A stretch of DNA of 64,000 nucleotides from an uncultured Rhodospirillales bacterium (GTDB lineage Bacteria; Pseudomonadota; Alphaproteobacteria; Kiloniellales; Kiloniellaceae), in NCBI GenBank assembly GCA_913060675.1, contig CAJXUS010000011.1, positions 30,804 to 94,803 of the forward strand, given 5' to 3'. The position numbers were made by a program, and so were the translations under genes. This document shows, one piece after another, positions 36,801-45,807 of this stretch. Below the pieces are notes generated by a model. That model searched no databases, had not been told where the DNA came from, and saw only the letters and a program-made list of their open reading frames with translations. Numbering within the stretch: the first letter of the stretch is position 1; every line of letters begins with the position of its first letter.

Positions 36801-37368
36801 AGGCCGTTAAGCTATCTAGCGCTTGAGAGACTTCTAGTTCGCTTAACCCTCCGCGCCCTGCAAGAACATCTTCACGGGAACGATAAAGCAGTTCGACAGC
36901 TGAGCGGTCATCTAATATTTGGAAGTTAGGTGCCACTCCAGCTTCAAGTGGGAAACGCCCCAACAGCGATTGGCAAAATGCGTGGATGGTTTGGATCTTC
37001 ATCCCACCTGGTGTATCAAGAACGCGTGCAAATAGTCGCCGAGCCGTTTTGACTTCATCTTCGCCCGGAGATCGTCCCAGCAAGTAGAGAAGTTCTTCGT
37101 TTAATTTATCATCAGGTATCGTAGACCAACGCGCCAACTTACCCGAAAGGCGGTTTGCCATCTCAGCCGCAGCGGCCTTGGTGAAGGTTAGAGCCAAAAT
37201 CTTTCCAGGCTCAGATCCGCTTAACAATAGATTAAGTATTCTATCTGTCAGAACCTTTGTTTTACCTGCGCCTGCTGATGCACCAACCCAAACCGATGTA
37301 TTCGGATCTGCTGCCTGGCGTTGCTCTCTGGTCGCTTTCTCTAGAATCTCTTCAATGGTGATACTCAT
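33889..37368 (-). CDS. addA: Double-strand break repair helicase-nuclease subunit AddA
   Basis: A 1159-residue UvrD-type helicase plus C-terminal RecB nuclease. Walker A GASAGAGKTKVL at 29-40, then LALTFTKAAAAEMANRL, FDYDDLI-like YDDLIFKTRDLL, VLIDEAQDTNPEQWEVV (Walker B), AVGDVKQSIYSFQRADP, RIMTVHGSKGLQAPVVLLPD and YVALTRAEDRLVICGW. The nuclease centre is at VKIIDYKTNRPPP. With AddB it resects double-strand ends for RecA. Its start overlaps the addB stop by 4 bases. Confidence 0.97.
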   Translation of the reverse strand: MSITIEEILEKATREQRQAADPNTSVWVGASAGAGKTKVLTDRILNLLLSGSEPGKILALTFTKAAAAEMANRLSGKLARWSTIPDDKLNEELLYLLGRSPGEDEVKTARRLFARVLDTPGGMKIQTIHAFCQSLLGRFPLEAGVAPNFQILDDRSAVELLYRSREDVLAGRGGLSELEVSQALDSLTAYTQEQTFAPLVQEIIRERGRIALLLKEHGDISGLKTAIYSVLDAPEGADPSSILEAACQDNLVDMLNLGQAADALLQGAKSDQERGRVLKSWIEAGPEIRLENYGAYRGVFFTQSGDIRSRLATKGALAVLPALPDILIGEAERLIRLNEKLNAIGVARSTTALLTLGVSILTRYEKYKEARAFLDYDDLIFKTRDLLRGEKAVAWVLFKLDGGLNHVLIDEAQDTNPEQWEVVASLCNEFFDGEGARDDVRTVFAVGDVKQSIYSFQRADPAKFEEMRRHFEDRVSIAKQAWQRISLDVSFRSTPSVLSVVDQVFASAVAADGVSFDEGSLQHQPVRLGQAGRVELWPLMASEGQVDDTPWTLPLAQEAEMESRSRLATVLARRIHYWTLSPEGEDDPVCQLIAKGRRIAPGDILVLVRRRNAFVEELVRELKTLGVPVSGVDRMVLTDQMAVMDLIALGRFLLLPDDDLTLATILKGPLIGLDEDQLFELAYKRKGSLWSVLRDKARSNDAFARAAGYLNGLLARADYTPPFELLSHILGPLEGRKKLLARLGPDARDPIEEFLSLSLVYEREETPSLEGFLHWLEAGDQEIKRDLEQGGDAVRIMTVHGSKGLQAPVVLLPDTTQIPQADRGVVWLKDNNNIPVWSPRTAMNTQIISSARDQLRKDGLREYRRLLYVALTRAEDRLVICGWTGQREPSEDSWYALAKAALSQTAREVEFYFPEDPSGLWNASGWVQENPQEAEIQNQDQEIVETVPVESLPAWANCDPDNEPVPPKPLAPSRAKDDEPPVRSPLGKDDSSRYRRGRLIHRLLQSLPDQPEDKWSDIGRRFLVSPLHELKPEQVESLLEETLSVLKHPDYRDLFGSNSQAEVPVVGIVKRDGDVEVISGQVDRLVISGKKVKIIDYKTNRPPPQSVEKVHRAYLRQMAAYRTVLRQIYPDYEIEAHLLWTDDARLMYLPDDILSQHEP

Positions 37369-40300
37369 ACGTCACCCTCACCACTACTCGCCCATTCCTT
37401 GACTCTCGCAAGGTGCTCAAAATCGTTATAGACCAATGCCTGTTTGGGACGAGGACGTGCAGAATAAGGTGTCTCTTGATAATCGAATTCAGCAATAAGA
37501 TCCAAAAGACCCTCCATCGCCACTTTAGAGACTTCACCGGGGCCCTCTTTGGCGCCGCGTTGACCCAAGGCATTTTTCTCTTCACCGGCAGGTTCCCCAC
37601 CTGTAAGACGCCAATAAAGCAGCTCTTTGACCTCATCCGGAAGAATCCCAAAACCCCCTTCGGCTGCAATAGCAGCTTCAAGCGGTAATTGTGGAGATAT
37701 TCCCTGCGTCACGTTCTTAGCGCTTGGCACTGTACCCGTTTTATAATCAAGGATTGCCAACCCGCCCGCGGCCAATTCATCAATCCTGTCTGCTTTTGCT
37801 GTTAGCGTAAAATCACCCGCAGGGCCACTTAATATAATCTGTCCGGTCACCTCGACATGCGACTTGGAAACAAGCTTTCTACGCTTACGCTCTTCTTCAA
37901 CAAACCATTTTGCAATGCGTTGGAACCGTGGCCACCAGAAAGCCCAAATTCCAGGCCGATCTCTAACAGACGCAAAGACCTCTTCACCAATGGAGATCAA
38001 CTGATCCTCACCATCTGCTGGCAGCGCATCTGGGTGGCGCTTTAAAAAGATTTCAAGGGCCTCGTGGATCAAACTCCCTTTATCAGCCCCAGAAGGGTCC
38101 GCATCGAGAGGATCCAACTTCCTAAGGGCTAATATCTTTTGTGCGTACAAAGCATAAGGGTCACGCATCCAGGTCTCTATGCGCGTTACAGACAGATTGC
38201 GTGGTCGTGCTGATACTGGCGGCGTTGGCGCCGGAGGTTTTACAGGAATACGTTCAGACGGTAGGTCTTTTTCTTCTGCCCATGACAGCCATTTCGCGGC
38301 ATCGTTTTGAATAAGGCCTTTTAGCCCCCTGCCTTCAAGCAATGCCTCTATGCGAAGCAGCCAACGTGAAGGCACTGTTGGCGCCCCTTCTACCTTCTCG
38401 GAGCGGGTCAGTAAAACTTCTGGAGCGCAAAAGGCTTGAACAAAATCCTGGGCTGACAACCCCACTTGTTGTTCTGGTTGAGGTAACCCAAAGTCCTTGC
38501 GCATGGGACGGCTCATCCAGGGGCCAGATTTTGCTTCTGCCGGCCAACTGCCTTCGTTAAGCCCGCCAAGAATAACAACATCCGAGTGTTGCAGCCGGGC
38601 TTCAATCGCACCCAGGATACTCAACCGAGGATGAGCCCCAAACGGGGCCCGGACTGCCCGACCAACCATTAAAGCTGCGATCAGTTCTGGATACCGACGC
38701 GCTGACACTTCAGGAGCATCCCCTGCCGCTTCTCGAAGATCGGCAACGAACTCTGCAGTGGCAGAACCATCGTCCCCCGCCCACAACCTTTCGGAACCCT
38801 CTTGGTCTTGGGTTGCAGCAAGGGTTTCGGCAAAAGCCACATGTGTTTCCAAAAGTTCTCTAAAGGATTTAGAACCCTCTTCTATTGTCATGGAAAACTC
38901 GTAGGCTGCCTCCGCAATCTTTTGAATAAAGAGATATAACTCTTCATCTTTTTCTGCATCGAGAGCCGCAAGCAATCCAGAAAACCCTGGTGCAGGTCTT
39001 ACGCCTCGTAGAACCGTTATTTCCAAGCGCCGAAGAATACGGTTAAAAACCCCGGGAGCCATTCCCCCAGTGCACAAAGGATGCTTTAAAGCAGATAACA
39101 AGGAGATCGGCGTCAGACCCGACACCATCATTTCGGCCGTTAACCGAAGGAAAACAGCCGGAGCTGCCTCCGGCAACGGAGACCCTGCAGAATCATCAAT
39201 TGTTACACTCCAGCGCTCCATTTCAGCAGTAACACGTCGTGCCAAATCTCTGTCTGGTGTAATCAAAGCAGCTGTTTTGGCAGGATTCTCTAGAACGGAT
39301 CTTAATATCAGCGCAATCGACAGTGCCTCTTCCCCCGGACCAGGGCAGTCGATCCGGGTCACACCCTTTAGGGCTTTTCTAAAAGTATCAGGGCTGGTTC
39401 TTTCTATATAGCCTTGCCATTCGGTGGTTGATTGTGCCGGTCGCATGGCGGTTTGAATCAACTCGACGCGCTCATCCGGCGCTCTTTCGGTCTGTTTATA
39501 AGGCCATACCTTAATTTCTTCCCGGGAAATGTCTAATCGGGATAACAAAGTCGAAAGTCCATGCTGAGGATGAGAGCTATCCCGCAGAAAATCAGTCCAG
39601 ACTTCTTCCGTTGCTTGATAATCTACTCCCGGCAAGATTACCTGCCCTGAAGGCAGGCTAGAAATCACCCCGATAAGCTCAGCCGCTGCCGGAATGGATC
39701 CGGTAGAGCCCGCGACAACAACCGGATGTTCAGGGGGACACTTACGCCAAAACTCGGCTTGTCCTTCCAAAAGACGACGTCGGCGTTCAGCCGGACCAAT
39801 ACCACCTGTGGCCTCTTCAACCGAGGGCCAAATTTTGGTGAGTATTGCAAGGAACTCGAGAGTAATTTGCCAATGTTCGGCATAATCCTCTGGCACCAAT
39901 GTGCTTAGTTCTGAAAAATTGAGGCCTTCAGTTTGTACCTGATCTAGAAAACGCCCGAGCTCTCCTGCCAACCGCACGGCTTGGTCTTCGGGAATGATTT
40001 CACTACCGAGTAATTTCGATTGGCTTGCTGACCATTTCAAAACCAATTGACTGAGCAATAATTGTCGTCTCAAGGAAGATAGAACTGGGGGCAGGTCTAA
40101 TTCCAAACCCTGCCCAACAGCGACATCAGATGCTGAAATCAGGAGCTCATCCGGGTCAAGATCACCTAAAGGCAGCAAACGAGGAAGCATGAGGGCCTTA
40201 CCCTCCGATGCACGTAAAAATGCATGCTGTAAGGATCGACAGGCACGACGGGTGGGTAGCAACACCATTACCCGAGAAAGCTCTAGCGGATTTGATCCCC

Positions 40301-40376
40301 ACTGATCAAGTATCCCCTTTGCCAGAGCATCTGCAAAAGAAGCGTTAGAGGGGATAGTATAGATTTGTCTCGCCAT
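37365..40376 (-). CDS. addB: Double-strand break repair subunit AddB
   Basis: A 1003-residue partner of AddA. It begins RQIYTIPSNASFADALAKG and VMVLLPTRRACRSLQHAFL, a degenerate helicase motif I without a Walker lysine, as in other alphaproteobacterial AddB. Inactive-helicase-like regions follow (VVILGGLNEGSWP), and the C terminus has a RecB-family nuclease site in GLAILDYKTGTVPS, so both subunits carry a nuclease. The ATG shares its last base region with the stop of the upstream nucleotidyltransferase gene (TAATG), showing tight coupling. Confidence 0.95.
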   Translation of the reverse strand: MARQIYTIPSNASFADALAKGILDQWGSNPLELSRVMVLLPTRRACRSLQHAFLRASEGKALMLPRLLPLGDLDPDELLISASDVAVGQGLELDLPPVLSSLRRQLLLSQLVLKWSASQSKLLGSEIIPEDQAVRLAGELGRFLDQVQTEGLNFSELSTLVPEDYAEHWQITLEFLAILTKIWPSVEEATGGIGPAERRRRLLEGQAEFWRKCPPEHPVVVAGSTGSIPAAAELIGVISSLPSGQVILPGVDYQATEEVWTDFLRDSSHPQHGLSTLLSRLDISREEIKVWPYKQTERAPDERVELIQTAMRPAQSTTEWQGYIERTSPDTFRKALKGVTRIDCPGPGEEALSIALILRSVLENPAKTAALITPDRDLARRVTAEMERWSVTIDDSAGSPLPEAAPAVFLRLTAEMMVSGLTPISLLSALKHPLCTGGMAPGVFNRILRRLEITVLRGVRPAPGFSGLLAALDAEKDEELYLFIQKIAEAAYEFSMTIEEGSKSFRELLETHVAFAETLAATQDQEGSERLWAGDDGSATAEFVADLREAAGDAPEVSARRYPELIAALMVGRAVRAPFGAHPRLSILGAIEARLQHSDVVILGGLNEGSWPAEAKSGPWMSRPMRKDFGLPQPEQQVGLSAQDFVQAFCAPEVLLTRSEKVEGAPTVPSRWLLRIEALLEGRGLKGLIQNDAAKWLSWAEEKDLPSERIPVKPPAPTPPVSARPRNLSVTRIETWMRDPYALYAQKILALRKLDPLDADPSGADKGSLIHEALEIFLKRHPDALPADGEDQLISIGEEVFASVRDRPGIWAFWWPRFQRIAKWFVEEERKRRKLVSKSHVEVTGQIILSGPAGDFTLTAKADRIDELAAGGLAILDYKTGTVPSAKNVTQGISPQLPLEAAIAAEGGFGILPDEVKELLYWRLTGGEPAGEEKNALGQRGAKEGPGEVSKVAMEGLLDLIAEFDYQETPYSARPRPKQALVYNDFEHLARVKEWASSGEGDV

Positions 40377-41143
40377 TAACTAACCCTGGAGTCAGAGCTG
40401 GGAGAAGGCTGTACCTTGTTTCGCAAAATACCTTCGACCTCTTCCAAACCTTCTGGGGTCCCAACGTGAAACCACTCACCATCATGTTCCAAGCCACAGA
40501 GACGCCCCTTTGCCAAGGCTTTGTCAAAAACATAGTTCAAAGAAAAAGCACCATCTGGAACATCTTGGAAAAGTTTAGGGTGTAGAATTTGAATTCCTGC
40601 ATAGACAAAAGGCGCGTTATCACTTCCTCCTCGACGGGCGAGACACCCATCAGAATTCATTGTGAAATCACCGCTGCCTTCATAACCAACAGCTCGTGAT
40701 GTTGGCTGAAGCAAAAGCAGTGCATCCATTTTGTCCGCATCCCAATGATCAACAAGCCGCTGTAATGCAGGCTCCACAGCATCTAACCAGCAAACATCCC
40801 CGTTCACGACAACAAAGGGTTTATCACCAAGCTTTGGCAACGCAAAAGTCACGCCTCCACCCGTTTCCAGGATTGAGTTTTCTTCCGAGTAAATTAGAGC
40901 TGAGTCATCCTTGTTTTCTAAAAAATCACGGATTTGATCTTTTAGGTAAAAGGCATTCACCACAATACGGTCGAAGCCAGATGCTTTGAGCTTATCCAAA
41001 ATAGTATCTAGCATTGGCTTGCCCAATACAGGCACCAGAGGCTTTGGCGTCGTATCGGTAAGCGGTCGCATGCGTTTACCAAAACCTGCAGCGAGAACCA
41101 TAGCCGTCGTTATTTTCATGCCCGTTTCTGTTCGAGTTTCCAT
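40376..41143 (-). CDS. Nucleotidyltransferase, MurU-like sugar-1-phosphate uridylyltransferase
   Basis: A 255-residue nucleotidyltransferase with the signature AMVLAAGFGKRMRPLTDTTPKPLVPVLGKPMLDTIL and VVVNGDVCWLD. It resembles MurU (N-acetylmuramate-1-phosphate uridylyltransferase) of the cell-wall recycling bypass, or GDP-mannose pyrophosphorylase-like enzymes. In many Alphaproteobacteria an AmgK kinase gene lies between tsaE and this gene; here the stop of tsaE directly abuts the ATG, so the kinase is missing. An internal ATG at 41119 (MKITTAMV) fits family N termini and may be the real start. Confidence 0.85.
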   Translation of the reverse strand: METRTETGMKITTAMVLAAGFGKRMRPLTDTTPKPLVPVLGKPMLDTILDKLKASGFDRIVVNAFYLKDQIRDFLENKDDSALIYSEENSILETGGGVTFALPKLGDKPFVVVNGDVCWLDAVEPALQRLVDHWDADKMDALLLLQPTSRAVGYEGSGDFTMNSDGCLARRGGSDNAPFVYAGIQILHPKLFQDVPDGAFSLNYVFDKALAKGRLCGLEHDGEWFHVGTPEGLEEVEGILRNKVQPSPSSDSRVS

Positions 41144-41650
41144 CTAGGGTGCATCGTCCTTCTTAAGGAATTCGGACAACCGTTCACGCCATTTATCATT
41201 TCCAGAAAATGTTAGAACCCGGGCGGTGTCACTATCCCCATACTTCAAATTTACCATCAATCGATCAGAGGGCATAAGAAAGCCTAATTTATCCGGCCAT
41301 TCAATCAAAGACACCCCATCGATAAAGGCTTCTTCAATACCGAGTTCATAAGCCTCTTCGGGATCTTCAAGGCGATACAAATCAAAATGCCATACCTGTA
41401 ATTCAGCACGGTCATAAATCTGCACAAGGGTAAAAGTTGGGCTGGGAACTTCTTCTTTTTCATCTTGGTCCGGACCAAAAGGTAGTGCATTAATCAAAGC
41501 TCGAGAAAAGGCGGTTTTACCGGCTCCGAGGTCACCTTCTAAGGCAAGCACATCCCCCGCTCTCAAATAGGGAGCAAAAGAATTGGCGAACCGGACTGTC
41601 GCATCTTCATCCGCAATTAAAACTTCACCGATTAATTGGTCACCTGTCAC
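41144..41650 (-). CDS. tsaE: tRNA threonylcarbamoyladenosine biosynthesis ATPase TsaE
   Basis: A 168-residue P-loop protein that drives the TsaBD complex making t6A37 in ANN-decoding tRNAs. GDLGAGKTAFSRALI is the Walker A (39-46 for the core), then VPSPTFTLVQIYD, WHFDLYRLEDPEEAYELGIEE and LIEWPDKL are family motifs. The start is GTG. A KDEKEE insertion lies between GPDQ and VPSPTF. It is translationally contiguous with the nucleotidyltransferase gene. Confidence 0.95.
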   Translation of the reverse strand: MTGDQLIGEVLIADEDATVRFANSFAPYLRAGDVLALEGDLGAGKTAFSRALINALPFGPDQDEKEEVPSPTFTLVQIYDRAELQVWHFDLYRLEDPEEAYELGIEEAFIDGVSLIEWPDKLGFLMPSDRLMVNLKYGDSDTARVLTFSGNDKWRERLSEFLKKDDAP

Positions 41651-41687
41651 GGCTAAGCCTCACATTCGCATTCTATAATGGTATTTT

Positions 41688-44162
41688 CTAGCTATCCGAA
41701 ATACTGTCTTCTTCAGACTTCTCTTCTGCAATCTGATTGATTACGTCAGTTACAACACTTCGGATATCACTTGTTTTATCAGGCTCATCAAGCTTTTTTT
41801 GACTTATCCCATCTTGGTCCAAGCCATCTTGATCTAACAGCGGAATATGACACGTAATACATGTCCCCTGTCCCACTTCAGACTGGATTTCAACCCAACC
41901 ACCATGTAATTCGACCAGACTATTAACCAGCGACAATCCCAAACCAGCGCCAGCCTGTTTAGCATGCCCTTCACCGCGTTCAAACTTAAGAAAGACCCTG
42001 TCTTGATCCTCTTTACGAATACCAACACCTTTGTCAGATACTGAAATGCGTAACTCATGATCTTTAGAAGCTTTGACCGTAACAGTCCCGCCCTCGGGCG
42101 AAAATTTCATGGCATTAAGTAGCAAATTGTAAAGCGCCTGCGTTAAGCGTCGTTCATCAACGAGCACCGAGCCAATATCATCATTACAGATAATATCCAC
42201 CTCGATATTTCGGTGCCGCGCTCTCTCATGACCGATGGTGTAGAGGTGTTGTAGAATATGATCCACCTTGACCTCACTGAGATCGAGATGGAGGTATCCG
42301 GCTTCAATTGTCGCGAGATCAAGAATATCGTTAATAAGGGCCATCAAACGATGCGATGATTCAACAATCGCCTGGCTGTATTCTTTCTGACGTTCGTTCA
42401 ATTCGCCAAAGAACTGATTTTCCAATATTTCAGCAAAGCCAACAATCGCATTCAAAGGCGTTCGCAGCTCGTAAGAGACGTTAGCAATAAAGGCCGTCTT
42501 AAGACGATCAGCCGTTTCCAACGCCTCGTTTTTATCAAGGAGCGCGCGTTCAACGGTAAAGGAATCCGTTACATCCAGAAAGGTCAAAAGCGACGCGCCA
42601 TCGGGAAGCATTACCTGTGCCCAATCAAGCACGACCCCATCAGCTCTTACGATACGTCCATTACGGCCCTCTGGTTCACAAACTCTGGCAACCATAACCT
42701 CTCGGCGTTGTTCCCACTCTTCATCACTGACTTCGAAAAGACCGCGGCTACGAGAAACAACATCACGGACATGCGGTTCTGTTCGTAGAAACTCTTCTGG
42801 CAACTTCCAAATTTCAGCAAAATTGGGGTTAAACAGCTTTAACCGTCCATCAGCCCCATACACGACCACCGCTTCGTATAGTTTATTAAGGGTCTCTCTT
42901 TGTACTGCGGTTAGAGTGTTATAAGACCTTTCCAATGCAAGGCTATCGGTAACATCTTCAATCGTTTCAATAACCCCGCCAAAGGGATGGGCCGTAGCAA
43001 CAGACCTCAATGTCGTACCATCGGTAAGGTGCAAAAGCTCCTCTACCGGCTCGATAATGGTGCGGTACTCTCTCAGGCGCTGCTGTTTAAACTCTGGGAA
43101 ATTTGCATACTCAGGGAGCCGCCTGTTTTCCCTCATCGTATCTAAGATTTCACTTAAATGCGGTTCAGAACGAAGGAAGTCTTCGTTGAGTTTAAATAAA
43201 GTAGCATATGATGAATTGAAGAATGTTAACCGCTCGTCAGGTCCAAAGATAGAAATCGCAATCCCCAGATTTTCAAGGACCTGAGCATGGGCCCCAATAT
43301 GACGATTTAACTCACGTTCCGCATCTTCGAGCCGCGTTTGATCAACAGCAAATCCTAGAAGATTTTTATCATCGAGAGCCTTTTCACAGAATTCGAGAAG
43401 ACGTCTTTCCCCTGCAATAATCGCATGATGTTTCTCGCAAATGACCGCATCCGTTTCCAGTGCCTTGTTTGCCAGACTATGTGCCTGAGCCACTTTGGAG
43501 CGATCCATTAGCTCCATGTTTTGTTCGATGACGTCTGTCTGATTGGACTCTACAGCACTGGCGTAGGACTTATTACAATAAGTTACGGATAACTTCTCGT
43601 CTCGCATCCATACGGGAATAGGCAGGTTATCAAGCAACCATGTTATATGGCGAGAACCTTCGAGAGCATTTCTGGTTTGTTTTTCCATATCGCTGATATC
43701 GTGAAACCAAACAACATCAGCAATAGGTGGCAGCTCCGCGGACAATTCAATTCGTTCACCCGTAATTCGGTAGGTTCTTCCTTTTGCCGCCAGGGTCACC
43801 GTAAATGACTTTCCAAGCTCTCGGAGTGACTCTGTCGCTTCTATCAATAAATTTGGCTTGGTGCCTCCACGCTGAAAAAGAATAGAGATAGCGTTGAAAT
43901 CAATCTCACCTTTATCGAGGCCAAATTCACGAACCAAACCAACACTGGCTCTTACTTTTTTATCTTTATGAGAAAAGGTAACACATCCTAAGGGCGCAGC
44001 GAGTAACGCAGCACGATCTAATGATGACTTGGTTTGTAATTCATTTAGTTTCTTCTGCACCATACGCCAACGGAGGCGATAGGCAAAAACAAGCACCCCC
44101 GAACCGATGAGGATAATCAGAGCAAGAAACAAACCCGGCAGATAGGTCGAAAATGACGACAC
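41688..44162 (-). CDS. divL: DivL-type PAS pseudo-histidine kinase
   Basis: The GTG at 44162 is chosen because GAGGGG lies 6 bases upstream; a TTG at 44237 is the longer option without a ribosome site. The 824-residue product has one membrane helix near its N terminus, a long PAS-rich region (repeated forms such as LSVTYCNKSYASAV, RLTFFNSSYATLFKL, RLKLFNPNFAEIWKL), then the dimerisation helix FIANVSYELRTPLNAIVGF. The phospho-acceptor position is Tyr564, not His, which is the diagnostic feature of Caulobacter DivL. The ATPase domain looks intact (DKGVGIRKEDQDRVF, GAGLGLSLVNSL). DivL controls CckA and cell-cycle polarity. The tsaE-divL-ahcY neighbourhood agrees. Confidence 0.9.
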   Translation of the reverse strand: MSSFSTYLPGLFLALIILIGSGVLVFAYRLRWRMVQKKLNELQTKSSLDRAALLAAPLGCVTFSHKDKKVRASVGLVREFGLDKGEIDFNAISILFQRGGTKPNLLIEATESLRELGKSFTVTLAAKGRTYRITGERIELSAELPPIADVVWFHDISDMEKQTRNALEGSRHITWLLDNLPIPVWMRDEKLSVTYCNKSYASAVESNQTDVIEQNMELMDRSKVAQAHSLANKALETDAVICEKHHAIIAGERRLLEFCEKALDDKNLLGFAVDQTRLEDAERELNRHIGAHAQVLENLGIAISIFGPDERLTFFNSSYATLFKLNEDFLRSEPHLSEILDTMRENRRLPEYANFPEFKQQRLREYRTIIEPVEELLHLTDGTTLRSVATAHPFGGVIETIEDVTDSLALERSYNTLTAVQRETLNKLYEAVVVYGADGRLKLFNPNFAEIWKLPEEFLRTEPHVRDVVSRSRGLFEVSDEEWEQRREVMVARVCEPEGRNGRIVRADGVVLDWAQVMLPDGASLLTFLDVTDSFTVERALLDKNEALETADRLKTAFIANVSYELRTPLNAIVGFAEILENQFFGELNERQKEYSQAIVESSHRLMALINDILDLATIEAGYLHLDLSEVKVDHILQHLYTIGHERARHRNIEVDIICNDDIGSVLVDERRLTQALYNLLLNAMKFSPEGGTVTVKASKDHELRISVSDKGVGIRKEDQDRVFLKFERGEGHAKQAGAGLGLSLVNSLVELHGGWVEIQSEVGQGTCITCHIPLLDQDGLDQDGISQKKLDEPDKTSDIRSVVTDVINQIAEEKSEEDSISDS

Positions 44163-44282
44163 TGCGTTCCCCTCAAGAATTACAGAAATACCATCCAAAT
44201 TAAGCGTTTTTGGATAGGGGTAGAAAATTCTGTTCAAGTGTAATGATTTTATCTTGATGGAACAAGGCGTTGTAATGAATTA

Positions 44283-44309
44283 CGGGGCACAGATATTATC
44301 TGCGCCCCG
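44283..44309 (-). terminator. Hairpin downstream of ahcY
   Basis: The 12-base arms 44283-44294 and 44298-44309 pair fully in the - strand RNA with one G-U pair (on the + strand it would be an A-C mismatch), so the structure is for the ahcY message. No T-run follows, so it may stabilise the 3' end rather than terminate. Confidence 0.5.
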
Positions 44310-44350
44310 CAATCATTCGTTACTGAAGGCAAAACCTCTAGAGCAAGATC

Positions 44351-45646
44351 TTAGTAGCGGTAATGGTCTTGTTTGAAAGGACCATCAACAGACACATCAA
44401 TATATTCTGCCTGCTCTTTGGTTAGCTTGGTCAATTTAACACCAAGCTTTTCAAGATGTAGCATTGCTACTTTTTCATCCAGATACTTTGGAAGAACATA
44501 AACTTGGTTCTTATAATTAGCAAAATTTTCCCAAAGTTCGATCTGAGCCAATACCTGGTTGGTGAAAGATGCTGACATCACAAAGCTTGGGTGGCCTGTT
44601 GCACAACCAAGGTTAACCAAACGGCCTTCGGCCAGGATGATCAAACGCTTGCCATCAGGGAATTCAACTTCATCAACCTGATCCTTAACATTGTGCCAAG
44701 GGTAGTTACGCAATGCAGCAATTTGAATTTCAGAATCAAAGTGACCAATGTTACAAACGATCGCACGATCTTTCATGTCGCGCATGTGATCGATGGTAAT
44801 AATATCTTTGTTACCTGTTGTTGTTACAAAGATATCACCCAATGGGGCCGCATCTTCCATGGTGGTTACTTCGTAACCTTCCATGGCAGCTTGCAGAGCG
44901 CAGATTGGATCGATTTCAGTAACAAGAACACGTGCACCCTGGGAACGAAGAGAAGCAGCAGAACCTTTACCAACATCACCAAAACCACCGATAACAGCAA
45001 CTTTACCAGCAACCATTACATCTGTTGCGCGTTTGATGCCATCAACCAAGGATTCGCGACAACCGTACAGGTTATCGAATTTGGATTTAGTCACTGAATC
45101 GTTTACGTTGATTGCAGGAACCTTAAGAGTTCCTTTTTTCGCCATGTCATAAAGACGATGAACACCCGTTGTCGTTTCTTCTGAAAGACCGCGAATATCC
45201 TCAAGCAATTCAGGATGGTTTTCGTGGATAAGAACAGTAAGATCGCCACCATCATCAAGAATCAGATTTGGCTTCCAACCATCAGGACCTGCAACAGTCT
45301 GTTCGATACACCAGATGAATTCTTCTTCTGTTTCACCCTTCCAAGCAAAAATAGGAATGCCCGCAGCTGCCATAGCAGCAGCAGCCTGATCCTGAGTAGA
45401 GAAGATATTGCAAGATGACCAACGGATTGTTGCACCCAACGCTGTCAAAGTCTCGATCAAAACAGCGGTCTGAATTGTCATGTGGAGACAACCAACAATC
45501 CGTGCCCCAGCAAGTGGTTTGCTTTCGCCGAACTCTTCACGCAAAGCCATCAGGCCAGGCATTTCGGTTTCAGCAATAGTGATTTCCTTGCGACCCCATT
45601 CTGCCAGGGACATATCCGCAACTTTATAATCTGTAAATTCTGTCAT
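44351..45646 (-). CDS. ahcY: Adenosylhomocysteinase
   Basis: A 431-residue NAD-dependent hydrolase that splits S-adenosylhomocysteine to adenosine and homocysteine, closing the methyl cycle. [32 protein letters not shown] at the N terminus, [12 protein letters not shown], the NAD-binding [34 protein letters not shown] and the C-terminal dimer tail ending [11 protein letters not shown] are all canonical. A 20-bp palindrome 28 bases upstream of the ATG suggests repressor control. Confidence 0.98.
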   Translation of the reverse strand: MTEFTDYKVADMSLAEWGRKEITIAETEMPGLMALREEFGESKPLAGARIVGCLHMTIQTAVLIETLTALGATIRWSSCNIFSTQDQAAAAMAAAGIPIFAWKGETEEEFIWCIEQTVAGPDGWKPNLILDDGGDLTVLIHENHPELLEDIRGLSEETTTGVHRLYDMAKKGTLKVPAINVNDSVTKSKFDNLYGCRESLVDGIKRATDVMVAGKVAVIGGFGDVGKGSAASLRSQGARVLVTEIDPICALQAAMEGYEVTTMEDAAPLGDIFVTTTGNKDIITIDHMRDMKDRAIVCNIGHFDSEIQIAALRNYPWHNVKDQVDEVEFPDGKRLIILAEGRLVNLGCATGHPSFVMSASFTNQVLAQIELWENFANYKNQVYVLPKYLDEKVAMLHLEKLGVKLTKLTKEQAEYIDVSVDGPFKQDHYRY

Positions 45647-45674
45647 TTGCGTGGCTTTCTAAATTATCACAGTG

Positions 45675-45694
45675 ACATAAAGAAATCTTTATGT
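45675..45694. promoter_or_regulatory. Palindromic operator candidate upstream of ahcY
   Basis: ACATAAAGAAATCTTTATGT: 9-bp perfect arms around AA, 28 bases before the ahcY ATG. The CATAAAG...CTTTATG form recalls operators of ArsR-type SAH-responsive regulators of methionine-cycle genes; that assignment is from memory of the motif and is not certain. Confidence 0.55.
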
Positions 45695-45807
45695 GTTTAT
45701 TTTGCGCGATAAATACCAGCCTTCGATCCAGATGGCAACAATTTTCCGATTCAATAAAAGCAAATAGGCAAAGATCAATCATTCCGATCTCTCAATGAGT
45801 TCCTGAC

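Noticed and set aside
45647..45807. SAH or SAM riboswitch upstream of ahcY
   Set aside because: I could not recognise a riboswitch core; the clear feature is a short palindrome fitting a protein operator.
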